This document shows positions 47,856 through 57,949 of a stretch of 64,000 nucleotides of DNA, in pieces. The stretch is from Oasisia sp. SBJ-2009 (lineage: Eukaryota > Annelida > Polychaeta > Sabellida > Siboglinidae), in assembly GCA_964017155.1 (NCBI GenBank), contig OZ024857.1, forward strand, positions 7,694,690-7,758,689, read 5' to 3'. The notes below the pieces were generated by a model, which saw only the letters and a list, made by a program, of their open reading frames with translations, was not told the DNA's origin and searched no databases. How positions within the stretch are numbered: position 1 is the stretch's first letter; each line of letters opens with the position of its first letter. The translations under genes and the position numbers were made by a program.

Positions 47856-48084
47856 TAAAGGCGTGTTTACACTACGCAACGCGGTTGCATGCAACGTGAG
47901 ACACGGCTGCTTGCAACAGCGTTGCGTAGTGTAACCATGAAATTGCAAGCAGCGGCGTCGCATGAGACCGCTGAATGCAGCGGTCTCTTGGATAGGGAAG
48001 GTTCTATTTCGTGCAACATGTTGCATGGAATTTGTCCAATCACAGCAAAAGGCCTACTCACGTGACACTTGAGACGCCGATAGC

Positions 48085-48274
48085 ATGGCAGCCACAAAGA
48101 AAACCGATGTTCGGCTGGCAGATGATGACATATTTGTTTTTATTGAGTTGTTTCACGAACATGATTGTTTGTGGAACGTAGGTAGCGTCAACTACCACAA
48201 GAAAGAGCACCGTTTAACGGCACTGTGCGCAATCGCAGCAGAAATGGAAACGAGAACCAACAAAATAATTGGCG
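48085..48274 (+). pseudogene. Harbinger Myb/MADF-like protein, exon 1
   Basis: 63 codons plus one base: MAATKKTDVRLADDDIFVF, then LWNVGSVNYHKKEHRLTAL and ETRTNKIIG, ending at GGCG|GTAAGT. The tryptophan and the K-x-x-x-R-x-x-A-L-x-x-I-A pattern are typical of the MADF/Myb-SANT proteins that help Harbinger transposases reach the nucleus and bind DNA. The start is chosen by the ATG preceding the conserved block. It splices in phase 1 to 51452. The gene is counted as dead because exon 2 is broken. Confidence 0.7.
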
Positions 48275-48527
48275 GTAAGTATTGATGGAATTTATGTTAA
48301 GCGAAGACTACTTGTATTATCGTCCGCCCCTTACAAGTTTGTACTTAGTTAAACAACTTTAAAATAAGAATTACAATGTACGTTGTATTATATTTACATA
48401 TATTATAAACAATAACAAATGGTCTGGGTACATGAAACGTGTAACATGTGTAAGCACACTCCAAAATACAAAGACCTAAAACGAACTATACAGCAACAAC
48501 TAAGATCTGCCTACTGGAACTATGTAA

Positions 48528-50066
48528 ATGAGATTGTCACCTCTACTGATGATGGTACTCAAAAACCTACTAAAACTCCTGCAAAATCTTAAACCCTATA
48601 AAGCCCAAGGACCAGACAACATCCACCCAAGAATTCTAAAAGAGTTAGCTGTTGAAATTACGCCATCACTTACCTTAATCTTTCGTAAATCATATGAAAC
48701 AGGAGAAGTCCCCAAAGACTGGTTAAAAGCAAATGTCTCACCTATCTTCAAACATGGCCAAAAATACCTCGCTTCAAATTACAGACCCATCTCCTTGACA
48801 TGTATAGCATCTAAATTAATGGAACATATCTTAGTTAGTAATATAATGAAACATGCACAGTCACACAACATCCTTTACGACCTTCAACATGGCTTTCGAT
48901 CTCGTGTGTCATGTGAGACACAACTCATCCAGTTCACAAACGACCTAGTCACAAATATGCAATCTGGCGCACAAACGGATGTCATAGTGATGGACTTTTC
49001 TAAAGCATTTGATAAGGTCAGCCATACCAAACTAATTGACAAACTCCATCACTATGGCATCCAAGGCAAAACAAATTCCTGGGTTAAAGCATTTTTAACC
49101 GATCGATCACAAAGAGTACTAATAGAGGGCGAGGCTTCTTCTGAAGTCCTTGTAACATCAGGAGTCCCTCAAGGTTCTGTACTTGGTCCCTGCCTATTCC
49201 TTTTTTACATTAACGACATTCCAGACAATATTACTTCTACAGTTAGACTATTTGCTGATGACACCATAATGTATATAGCTCTTAAGCCTAAGATAAACGC
49301 AGCTGCACTCCAGGAAGACCTTAACACACTCGACAAATGGACCAAAAAATGGAAAATGAGTTTCAACCTTGAAAAGTGCCATGTCATCCCTGTAACAAGA
49401 AATAAAACTATCACTAAGACCCAGTACATTCTCCACGGACAACCACTTCAAACTGGTTCACAAGCTAAATATCTTGGCCTAACCATAACATCTGACCTTC
49501 GGTGGAATGCCCACATAAATAGCATCTCTTCAAAAGCAAATAGATCATTAGGCTTCCTCCGCAGAAATCTAAAAGTCTCATCAATCCAAATAAAAACTCT
49601 TGCTTATTTCACCTTTGTTAGACCTATCCTGGAAAATAGCTGTACTGTCTGGGACCCTTACACCGCTACACAAATAAATAAACTTGAAATGATACAACGC
49701 CGAGCAGCTCGATATGTTTTACATCGCCACCATAATACGTCAAGTGTCACCAATATGCTCCAGTCATTAGGCTGGAGATCCCTAGCAGACCGTAGAAAAG
49801 ATGCAAAACTATGCATGTTATATAAAATATCAAATGACCTAGTGGGCATACCTGCAAATAAATATCTAATTCCTTCAAACACAGTCACTAGAAAGCAACA
49901 TTCCTTGTCTTACGTTATCCCTCACTCCAGATGTAACTACCACTTGTATTCTTTTTTCCCAAATACCATTCGACTTTGGAACTCCCTCCCTCAAAATATT
50001 GTAAATAAAAACAGCCTTGATTCTTTTAAGAGCAATATCCAGACTTTCCATTATTCCACCTTTTAG
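48528..50066 (+). CDS. LINE reverse transcriptase, 512-codon open frame
   Basis: An uninterrupted RT and C-terminal domain, the longest frame in the window. Motifs in order: LKPYKAQGPDNIHPRIL (finger, near residue 25), NYRPISLTCIASKLMEHI, LQHGFRSRVSCETQL, VIVMDFSKAFDKVSH (first catalytic Asp, near residue 155), TSGVPQGSVLGPCLFLFY, RLFADDTIMY (FADD box, near residue 245), then thumb YLGLTITSDLRWNAHI and FVRPILENSCTVWDPYT, and a C-terminal IRLWNSLPQNI. All core RT residues are present. Because the endonuclease and upstream ORF are lost, it is not autonomous. The true protein frame enters from upstream, so the first ATG is not a genuine start. Confidence 0.85.
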   Translation: MRLSPLLMMVLKNLLKLLQNLKPYKAQGPDNIHPRILKELAVEITPSLTLIFRKSYETGEVPKDWLKANVSPIFKHGQKYLASNYRPISLTCIASKLMEHILVSNIMKHAQSHNILYDLQHGFRSRVSCETQLIQFTNDLVTNMQSGAQTDVIVMDFSKAFDKVSHTKLIDKLHHYGIQGKTNSWVKAFLTDRSQRVLIEGEASSEVLVTSGVPQGSVLGPCLFLFYINDIPDNITSTVRLFADDTIMYIALKPKINAAALQEDLNTLDKWTKKWKMSFNLEKCHVIPVTRNKTITKTQYILHGQPLQTGSQAKYLGLTITSDLRWNAHINSISSKANRSLGFLRRNLKVSSIQIKTLAYFTFVRPILENSCTVWDPYTATQINKLEMIQRRAARYVLHRHHNTSSVTNMLQSLGWRSLADRRKDAKLCMLYKISNDLVGIPANKYLIPSNTVTRKQHSLSYVIPHSRCNYHLYSFFPNTIRLWNSLPQNIVNKNSLDSFKSNIQTFHYSTF

Positions 50067-50152
50067 ATATAACTAGTTTTTGTTTGCACGCATTACTTTT
50101 ACATGCACAAATTACGGTTCTGATACACTGCTATGCACCCAAAACGAAAAGA

Positions 50153-50246
<94 letters not shown>
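50153..50246. repeat. (TA)n within LINE 3' untranslated region
   Basis: About 94 bp of TA separating the LINE stop from its conserved 3' end. Ile-Tyr frames on both strands here are artefacts. Confidence 0.95.
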
Positions 50247-50248
<2 letters not shown>

Positions 50249-50322
50249 TGATTTTTCCTGTTCGCCCGCCTGTATCTTCAGCATGTTGAAGCTAGGCGGT
50301 ACTCGCAAGAAGAAGAAGATAT

Positions 50323-51451
50323 ACTATAATATACGGTTGAAATATCGCGTTTTTCTAACTCTGTCATTTTTAAGTTGTACCGACAGTGACAGCACACTGA
50401 CAGATCACTGTCACGTACCTCAGGCTCAGTACCACCCGCCTTGTTGCTTCTGCCCACCTCACCAGATTATAGCTAAGCATTAGATACAGAATTGTTTTTT
50501 AATCTGCACAAATTATTAGGGTAAAGGGGGGCATTAGGCCCCAGGGCCAGGGGGCATTAGAAGTTAGGTGTTAGTTAGAAGAAATATATTTCATCTGCAT
50601 ATCAAGATTTGAATCAGCATACTTTTCTGCATGAAGCCAAAGTGCCAGACATACTTTTACCTTTTTGTATACACAACTGTTGTTTAACTTTTCTCAAGCC
50701 TTACATCATTTAGGTAACCAACACGTTTGGCAGAGCTGTCTGGCAATGTGCCAATGTAAGCTTGTATGTTGTATATTTTACATTTAGCAAAAGAAACCCG
50801 GCTTAGCATATTATGTCTAGGATAAAAATTAAAATGGCTACAATTTATATATATAATAATTTATTTCTTAGGTTTATTGTATACATTTAGAATAAAATGC
50901 ATGGTGCTTAATGCCCCCATATATTCTTCAAATGGTATCATGGCATTACAAGAATACCGAATGTGTTATGTCCAACTATACTGGCTTTTACCCTAAACTT
51001 GTTTACACAGTTACCCGCACGTTTCAATTTTTAATGTTCTTCTAATTTCATGTTCATGCACCTTTAGCATTGCCTACCAAATCGCACAAACTCCTATGAC
51101 TATGTTAGCCCCAGAAGTGTGTAGTACTTGACCAAAGAACTTCTGTCACTCTATCAACAACGCTCTTGTCATTCTATGATGTTGGTTCAATTTCCAAGAC
51201 TTTTTAAAGCTACTTATTAACAAGTTATTTATGCAATATCATTTGCTATTTTAATAATACAAATTATAAAAGCTACATGTACAGCTGTGTAGAATAGTGT
51301 ATTTCTTTCCTAACCACAACTAGTAGCAACATCATGTAATTTAAATTAATTACTGTACTATTATCTGGTACCCCTATTAGTTCATGTAAATGCCAGATGC
51401 CAATATCTAATATATAACATAATTTAATATTTGTACTATTTCTTTAAACAG
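50323..51451. other. Harbinger intron, right of the LINE
   Basis: AT-rich with no recognisable coding sequence. Confidence 0.5.
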
Positions 51452-51639
51452 TTGATGACATTCAACAGAGGTTTCGGAACCTAGGAACCAGCTATTCGAG
51501 GTAGAGGCGGAAAATAGACGCCTCTTCATGAAGCGGGGCAGACACCGATAGTGTCTACACGACCAACTGGCCATTCTTTGGTTTGTTAGATGCATTCCTG
51601 AGGCCTCACGTGTCCATGAGATCTTCTGTCTCAAACTTG
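51452..51639 (+). pseudogene. Harbinger Myb/MADF-like protein, exon 2, broken
   Basis: The acceptor ttctttaaacag and phase 1 let it join exon 1 as VDDIQQRFRNLGTSYSR, the expected continuation of an MADF domain. A TAG stop follows immediately, then a TGA. Further on the same frame recovers YTTNWPFFGLLDAFLRPHV, so a single small indel or substitution set has broken the exon. It ends at a GTAAGG donor. Confidence 0.65.
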
Positions 51640-52896
51640 GTAAGGGGTTCCAATATTATTTACTATTATGCATCATACATTTTATATGTAGCATGTTACA
51701 TTAATTGAAAATTACATTATTTTTTCTGCATAATAATATAGACAAAATAAATGAAATTGTAATGTTTGTTGAACATAAAATCAAATGAAAAAGCAAATAT
51801 ATATATATTTAACATAATATATATTAGTACATTTGTGTGTACATAAATATTATAAAGATATTAAAAATATTACTATTAATAAGTAGAACAAATAAAACAA
51901 ATTAAAAACATATAGGTAATTAGAAACCCAACCTGTTTTGTGTAACATTTAATAACAAACTTACACTTGAAATTATTGTATAGCATGTGTAATAATTGCA
52001 TAACTAATGATTGCATATACACATGTTTAGAGTATTATTATGAAAACCATCAGCTAACATGACAATACTATAGAAATGTTTATAGTTGTGATACAATGGG
52101 AACGGCCACTTAAAAATAGTTCATCTGTCACAGTACCAAACCTGTTATCAAAATGTTACTTGTAAATATCAATAAATGACACTTTAAGCATAGGTCTTAA
52201 TTTGGTATTAGAAGAAGGAGCAAAAACAAAGGCCAAGGTTAGACTATGCCCATATCTGAATTCTCACTCGACAGATCGCCATATTCCGTACGTCATAGGG
52301 AAGCAGAATATGTCAGCTCTCCAAATATAGAACAGGTTTTGCGGTAAATACGAAACCACCCAATCAGAATCACATTAGAACTGTATACAAAGCGGCTTCT
52401 TGTTACCACGCGACCTAGTACGCGTTGCATATTGGACGACATACATTTCCGTTCTGTTTGTCGTCTGCAAAGATCGGTTTGTTTGGATTGTTTACGTGGA
52501 GTAGGTGTCATTAATTTGGTGATTTATGGCACTATTTTGAAAGTGCGCGCTTTTATGTGGATTCTCGTTGAATAAGTATGTCGTTGATAACCGGTAGTAT
52601 CGATGAACTTGAGTTGGCTCGGTTGTTAAATCGGAATTTCGGGCGACGTTCCGAGCTGTCAGTGTGACTCGCTGTCAATGAAGCCGGCGGTGACAGCGCG
52701 GGCGTAACCTTAGATCGTTTTCTAAAAGATTATTTGTCGCACTTGAATTAAGCGATGACAACGATAAATCGAAATCTGAAATAATATAAGACGGGGGCGA
52801 CGAAGATTGCGATTTGCGAGTCACTGACGCAACGGCGGCACTTGACCAAGAAGAGGCCGATCTGGCAGTGATTGTTGTTGACACTGACAGCTAGAC
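51640..52896. other. Harbinger interior without catalytic exons
   Basis: I expected the DDE nuclease exons on the minus strand here. No HARBI1-like motif can be read in any frame. Frames at 52293-52511 and 52675-52884 are serine-rich or basic without family features. Confidence 0.4.
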
Positions 52897-52917
52897 CAAA
52901 GAGTTTAAAACTCTTTG
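52897..52917. mobile_element. 21-bp palindromic transposon remnant
   Basis: Two half-sites CAAAGAGTTT and AAACTCTTTG around a single central base, flanked exactly by GCTAGAC on both sides (52890-52896 and 52918-52924). The half-site equals the terminus of the 41186-43006 element, which also has a 7-bp duplication. It looks like an element that has lost everything but its tips. Confidence 0.6.
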
Positions 52918-53013
52918 GCTAGACTACGACCGATTTTCGTTTTCGTTAATAAATAGGATGTCATTTTTAGAAAACAATTATACGAAACACAAAACATAAG
53001 GTAGCATACATAC

Positions 53014-53290
53014 CAGACGCCATATATCGAAGTGTTATGGCCAGCCTTTCAGAAGGAGAAATACATTTACGCAGATGTGTACCTGTCTTCCGAATTATCG
53101 GTGTCACTTTCTCCAGCAATTCCTCGAACTGGGACACCTCAATCCTCAAATATTTTTGATTGCTGCCGGGTCTTCAGGGTGCAGTTCCTGGCTGAGGCAG
53201 TGATACGCCCCAGTCTGCTGTCTTCTTTTAAGCCAAGGTCGTGTCCAGCATTTCCTCTTCATCTTTGGCTGCACACATGCAATAACTGCA
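53014..53290 (-). pseudogene. Harbinger transposase, N-terminal exon
   Basis: Right to left: TRPWLKRRQQTGAYHCLSQE, a frame break, then EVSQFEELLEKVTPIIRKTG and SPSERLAITLRYMASG, ending at CTG|GTATGT. This is the conserved N-terminal region of Harbinger transposases (R-x-W-L-x-R-R, G-x-Y-x-x-L-x-x-E-L, L-L-x-x-V-x-P-x-I, I-S-P-x-E-R-L-A-x-T-L-R-x-L-A-x-G). An in-frame stop and a frameshift near 53150 inactivate it. No downstream DDE exons were found. Confidence 0.75.
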
Positions 53291-53929
53291 CATGTTGCAA
53301 CAGATTATCGTCGCTGTCACACATGGCGTCCATCGCAATGGGAAAATATGTGGCGGCAAGAGTGGCGCCACATGGTGGGCTGGGGACCAGTTAACGGCTC
53401 GTCGCAGCAACCGTGTTGCGTAGTGTAAATATGCAAGAGATATTGCAAGCAGCCGCGTTGCAAGCAACATCGCTGACCCTTGACCTTTCTCAATCGCCGC
53501 GTTGCATGCAACCGCGTTGCGTAGTGTAAACACGCCTTAACTCGCGTGTACATGTATAATTTGTTCGTGTTGCTCTGCTGATGGCGTGGTCGCGTGAAAT
53601 CGACTGTGTATGTCTGTGTGATATATCGCTAATAAACGAACTTCATTACCGCGTTCTAATGTACAATGATGTGACAGAAGTAGCAAAGAACGTGACAATG
53701 TAGTTGCGGAGACGGGCTTCGTTTTGATACATTGCCTAGGAATCAAAAGTGTACAACACAGTAATCAATAGTAGCAAGCAGCTTATTGAGCCTGTCATGG
53801 GCGCCAAGGAGAGAAACAGGTACGGCTGTAATCTGACACAATTTCCTCGACAAGTTAAGGCAATTAGGCGACGCTCTGGTATACATTTTTGAGTGATTTA
53901 GACGATCTTATGAGGCAGTTGAAATGAGA

Positions 53930-54660
53930 GCTACCCTTAGAGCAGTTCTGGCAAGAGGTCGACTTCCGCACTTATTGCCAGAGCTGCCTTGTGCATAAGG
54001 GCGACAGCTGCGACTTGCTCTGTGGTTATTTCCGATATCAGTTTCCCGTCCAAGATCGCCTAAATCACTCAAAAAGCTATATCAGAGCGTCACATTTATT
54101 TGACGTAATTACCATGTCGACGTGTATTCGTTAAAAATATATCGCCAACCGGACGTGCATGCTCAACCCCACACGTCCACTTCTGCTCTAGCAATAAGGG
54201 TGATTTCCGCGCTTATTGTCAGAGCAGCTCTGCGGATATCTCTGATCTCAATTTTCCTGTCAATATCGTCTAATTCACTCACAAAAATTATATCAGAGCG
54301 TCACATTTATCTGAAGTAATTACTGTGTCGATGTGTGTTCGCTGAATATATATCCCCAATACGACGTGCATCCATGCATGTCTCCATGCATTAACTTCTG
54401 CTCTGGCAATAAGGGCGACTTCCCCGCTTATTGCCAGAGCTGCTCTGCGAGTTTCGCTGTTCTCAATTTCCCCGGCGAGATAGCTTAATTCACGCAACAC
54501 ACGATGGCAGAGCTTTGCATTTACCTGAAGTCATTAGTATGTCGACGAGTAGACACTGAAACCAACGCTAAACAGACGTGCATGCCCGTCCCAATCTATC
54601 CAGTTCTGCCCTGGCAATAACAGCAACATCCGCGCTTATTGCCAGAGCAGCTCTGGTGAT
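53930..54660. repeat. Four tandem copies of a hairpin-bearing unit
   Basis: Units of about 205-240 bp with hairpin centres near 53965, 54205, 54423 and 54628. Each carries CTCTGGCAATAA and TTATTGCCAGAG around a loop of 14-15 bp, plus flanking AGCAG/CTGCT pairs. Between hairpins the phrase ATATCAGAGCGTCACATTTA and an ACGTGCAT-containing phrase recur. On the minus strand all four read a similar peptide (RAALAISAEVALIARAE-like). Because the core is palindromic, part of this similarity is forced by structure. Confidence 0.75.
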
Positions 54661-55952
54661 TGCCTAAGTCATTTGTTTATATAATCTAAACTTCTCTTTA
54701 TCATGCGAACTGGGGGTTATGCTACCAAATAACCGGCCTGTCCCTACACTGCCAATAATGCATTATTATTTCAAACATATAGGAGTCTACGTACGTGTTT
54801 TTTGTATCTTTTTTATAATACAGGCATATATACATACTGTAAAAACGCATAGATGGCTGTCTGCTCGTATATGCACATGCTGATGAATGCTCATTTGCCC
54901 AAATTTCAACTGCCGATATGGCAATATATATTATTGTACCTACATCATCCCATTCATCTCATCTCATCGTCGCAGGGCAGGTGAGGATGTTCCCTTGGAG
55001 AATGGTCTACCATTGCCTGCTCTACTCTCTGCCTACTGGCGTGGCCGTAAGAGGCCCGCTATGCTACACATTCGCGCATTATCTATCAAAGAGTACAACA
55101 AATGCGTTAATTTATACATATTATAACACATATTCACACAGAATATATAGAAATACAAATGTACAATTGTTTATATAACCCTGGTGGATACTTATAGTCA
55201 CCAGAGGGCACTGAGGTATAATGCCACGCGCAGCTGGTCAAGCTGGCAACTGGTTAGGCGCAGTATGCCCTGGGCCAGCAACCTGTCAACACATAGGATC
55301 GGGACCCAGTAACCCATTATAACCAGCGGCCTGGTAAGATTGTTTTGTTGTGTTTATATATTCAATTTATGTATGTATTGGTTTCTTGTATCACATGATA
55401 TTGCACGTTATTATATTTGTTTAAATCATTTAGTTATATTTGTTATACTTTATACGTGGGTAAGATACGCGTGGCCTATAGAGTGTGGCAGTTAAGTTCT
55501 GAAGCTGCGCTCATGTATCGCAAGACAATCATGTAAATATTATAACGTTGTGTATTGTGCTTTGCTGCAACCATGTAACTCGTCATTTCGCTTTTGTTAA
55601 TATTTCTTTATTATGATTATTACCACGTTAATACAACATTGGTTGTTCAATTACAGAGAAACGCGTTTGCCAGCTATTGGCGCCGGGTCCGCCAAGTGGT
55701 GCGGGGGCGAACAATTGGAGGGTGTCTATATGTTAGTTGTTTATTAATTATAACCAACAAGTATTTCATGATTGCTAGCAGTGCTTTATAGCCAGTGCTT
55801 TACAACCTGTATAAGTCAGGTTGTTCTGTATTATTAGTATGGTTACCACATATGTAATATGTCTAGTAATATAATATATATTAATATATAGAGCAGCACA
55901 GGAAATAGAAAGTGTAAATGTATGAATATGTTGATATATATGTACTTGCTCA
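54661..55952. other. No supported gene
   Basis: A plus-strand frame at 54887-55126 begins after an acceptor-like catcgtcgcag and reads ENGLPLPALLSAYWRGRKR, but nothing else supports an exon. No family is recognised. Confidence 0.35.
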
Positions 55953-56838
55953 GATCTAGGACCAGTTCTTTTTCTGCTATACATAAATGACATAAACAAC
56001 AACATTCAAACTCCAATACGGCTCTTTGCTGATGACAGCACCATCTATCGCAAAATCAAATCTGAAACAGATAACAACATCCTCCAATCCGACCTGATCC
56101 AACTACAATCATGGTCCAACAAATGGCAAATGGAGTTTAACATCCCCAAATGTATGCATCTCCCAATAACAAACAAAACAAAGCCCAGACTACATTCGTA
56201 TTCCCTCTGTGGTGTGCCACTCTCCACAGTCTCCAGCCACCCATATCTTGGAATAAAATTAGATACTAAACTAACCTGGACGAATCATATCACTGACATA
56301 ACTTCCAAATCTTCAAAAGTCTTAGGTATGATCCAACGAACCCTCGGTCCATGCAAACCTAATGTAAAAGAAACTGCCTATAATATGCTAGTCCGACCAA
56401 AACTTGAATATGCCTTTCCTACATGGAATCCACACACCACTACCCAAATCAAACATCTTGAAAAGGTACACCACTGTGCAGCCAGATTTGTTAAAAACGA
56501 TCATCGACGCCAAACAATCACAACAGACCAAATAGCCACCCTTGGATGGCTCACTCTTGAGCGACGCAGGATTATCAAACAAGCCATGATATTTAACAAA
56601 ATTTTAAATAACATAATCAACATCACACCACCAGCAGGCTTAATAAAACCATCAAAAAACATTACATGGCCACCAGATGCCGCATCAACACTTCAGCGTT
56701 CTCCTTTTACCCCCGAGCAATTCGCATTTGGAATATGATCCCACAACATATTACTGAAATAGATAACCCAATAACTTTTCAAGCAGCAATCACGGACCTC
56801 CCCTTCACAACACCCAATCACCTAAGTTGCCTGTAAGA
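55953..56838 (+). pseudogene. LINE reverse transcriptase, palm to C-terminus
   Basis: It starts abruptly in the palm at DLGPVLFLLYINDINNN, then IRLFADDSTIYRKI (FADD box), HPYLGIKLDTKLTWTNHI, MLVRPKLEYAFPTWNPHT, LGWLTLERRRIIKQA. After a frameshift near 56700 it reads FYPRAIRIWNMIPQHI and NHLSCL with a stop. It is 5'-truncated at 55953 and has one frameshift. The tail is (CAAA)n at 56880-56906. Confidence 0.8.
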
Positions 56839-56879
56839 CAAACAAACAAGCTCAAACAAGCTTAAACAAACAAGCTCAA

Positions 56880-56906
56880 ACAAACAAACAAACAAACAAA
56901 CAAACA
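56880..56906. repeat. (CAAA)n tail
   Basis: Tetranucleotide repeat directly after the LINE 3' region, typical of a template-slippage tail. Confidence 0.8.
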
Positions 56907-56942
56907 ACATAATACCAAACGCATGCGCACAAGATGCACTAT

Positions 56943-56998
56943 AAACTCCTGCGTTAGCCCAAGTTTGGGCTGTTTGGAGTCAATAACCTAAGACCTAA
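56943..56998 (+). repeat. Tail sequence shared with the SINE at 8.9 kb
   Basis: CTCCTGCGTTAGCCC, then TTGGGCTGTTTGGAG and AATAACCT, in inverted orientation relative to 8845-8900. No tRNA-like head accompanies it. It lies about 100 bp after a LINE 3' end. 57005-57480 has no recognised gene. Confidence 0.65.
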
Positions 56999-57482
56999 GA
57001 CTTGTAACTGTACGGCATGTGATTATCTATTACAGAGCGTGTAGCCCTCTGGGAGCTGTGTACTTACACAATAAACGCGTTGAATGTACAAAGACCTGTC
57101 GTTTGATTTCCTCACATTTATACATCAATTATGGCAGGTTCAATATATTCCGTGAGGTGGCAGCACCTTTTACAAAAGCTGGCTATGTGATCAGACTATC
57201 TTCACGGCAACGTTATGCAGCCGAGCAGGAGTCGGTTAAGCAAGACTAACTACTCCTGGCACAACTTCTAACATGCCATACACGGACATTTCTGAATAAA
57301 GTATGTCTTCTTGTGAAGAACAACTTCACTATCTCTATTCCACTTGCTAGTTGCTATCATTTGGTTGTCTTTCCGGTGTAGCTGCTCGGGCTGTCGTGAT
57401 GACTCGATGATTCTCTTGCAAATATTTCCGTTCATGCTCATGAGACGGTCAACGTTTTGGCTCTTCTATATTTGCCTGCGAG

Positions 57483-57483
<1 letters not shown>

Positions 57484-57517
<34 letters not shown>

Positions 57518-57519
57518 AT
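57484..57519. repeat. (TAAA)n microsatellite
   Basis: Nine near-perfect AAAT/TAAA units, followed by (TA)n at 57531-57612. Confidence 0.9.
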
Positions 57520-57530
57520 GTATGTATATA

Positions 57531-57558
57531 TATATGTATATATATATATATATATATA

Positions 57559-57612
<54 letters not shown>
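57531..57612. repeat. (TA)n microsatellite
   Basis: Near-pure TA tract with a few GTAT and CAT interruptions. Confidence 0.95.
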
Positions 57613-57617
<5 letters not shown>

Positions 57618-57949
57618 ATAACGTGTATGTGTGTTTGTATGTATTTATTATATACACATGTATGTAACCCAAGTTTCAAATAAATGCGTTCCATCTCATC
57701 ACTTGAAATTAAACGGCCATTCCGTAAAATGCATGGCTTCTTAAAAGTAGTAACTGCAATTGACTCGCTGGCAGACCGGTTCACTCAAACACCATCTCGA
57801 CTTCAAGGGGAAGCACTCAGCCTTGCTGTAATTAATGCGCAAAATTAGTTGTGCAAAAATATTCACTATTTTCTATATCCATGTACCCGCCATAATATGA
57901 TAATTAAGCTATAATATAGCTTAATGAACTGGAGCAAAGTAAGGTTCAA

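Larger units (their letters stand above)
48436..50322 (+). mobile_element. LINE insertion, Jockey/CR1-like
   Basis: It begins in the linker before the reverse transcriptase (KDLKRTIQQQLRSAYWNYV near 48470) and includes the long RT frame. It ends after (TA)n with a 3' end reading GCATGTTGAAGCTAGGCGGT and a GAAGAAGAAGA tail. The endonuclease is missing through 5' truncation, and a smaller internal deletion lies near 48580. It sits inside the Harbinger element's intron, so it arrived later. Confidence 0.8.
47859..53537. mobile_element. PIF/Harbinger DNA transposon with a LINE inside
   Basis: Inverted ends AGGCGTGTTTACACTACGC and onward are identical for about 38 bp. The 3-bp sequence TAA flanks both sides (47856-47858 and 53538-53540), the TWA-type duplication expected for PIF/Harbinger. 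Subterminal GTTGCGTAGTGTAA motifs recur near both ends. It holds the two genes these elements carry: a Myb/MADF-like DNA-binding protein on the plus strand and a transposase on the minus strand. A 1.9-kb LINE sits in the first intron of the Myb/MADF gene. The transposase catalytic exons are not found, so the copy is non-autonomous. Confidence 0.85.

Noticed and set aside
51407..51634. 75-codon minus-strand frame
   Set aside because: Antisense of Harbinger Myb/MADF exon 2, which has the splice sites and phase.
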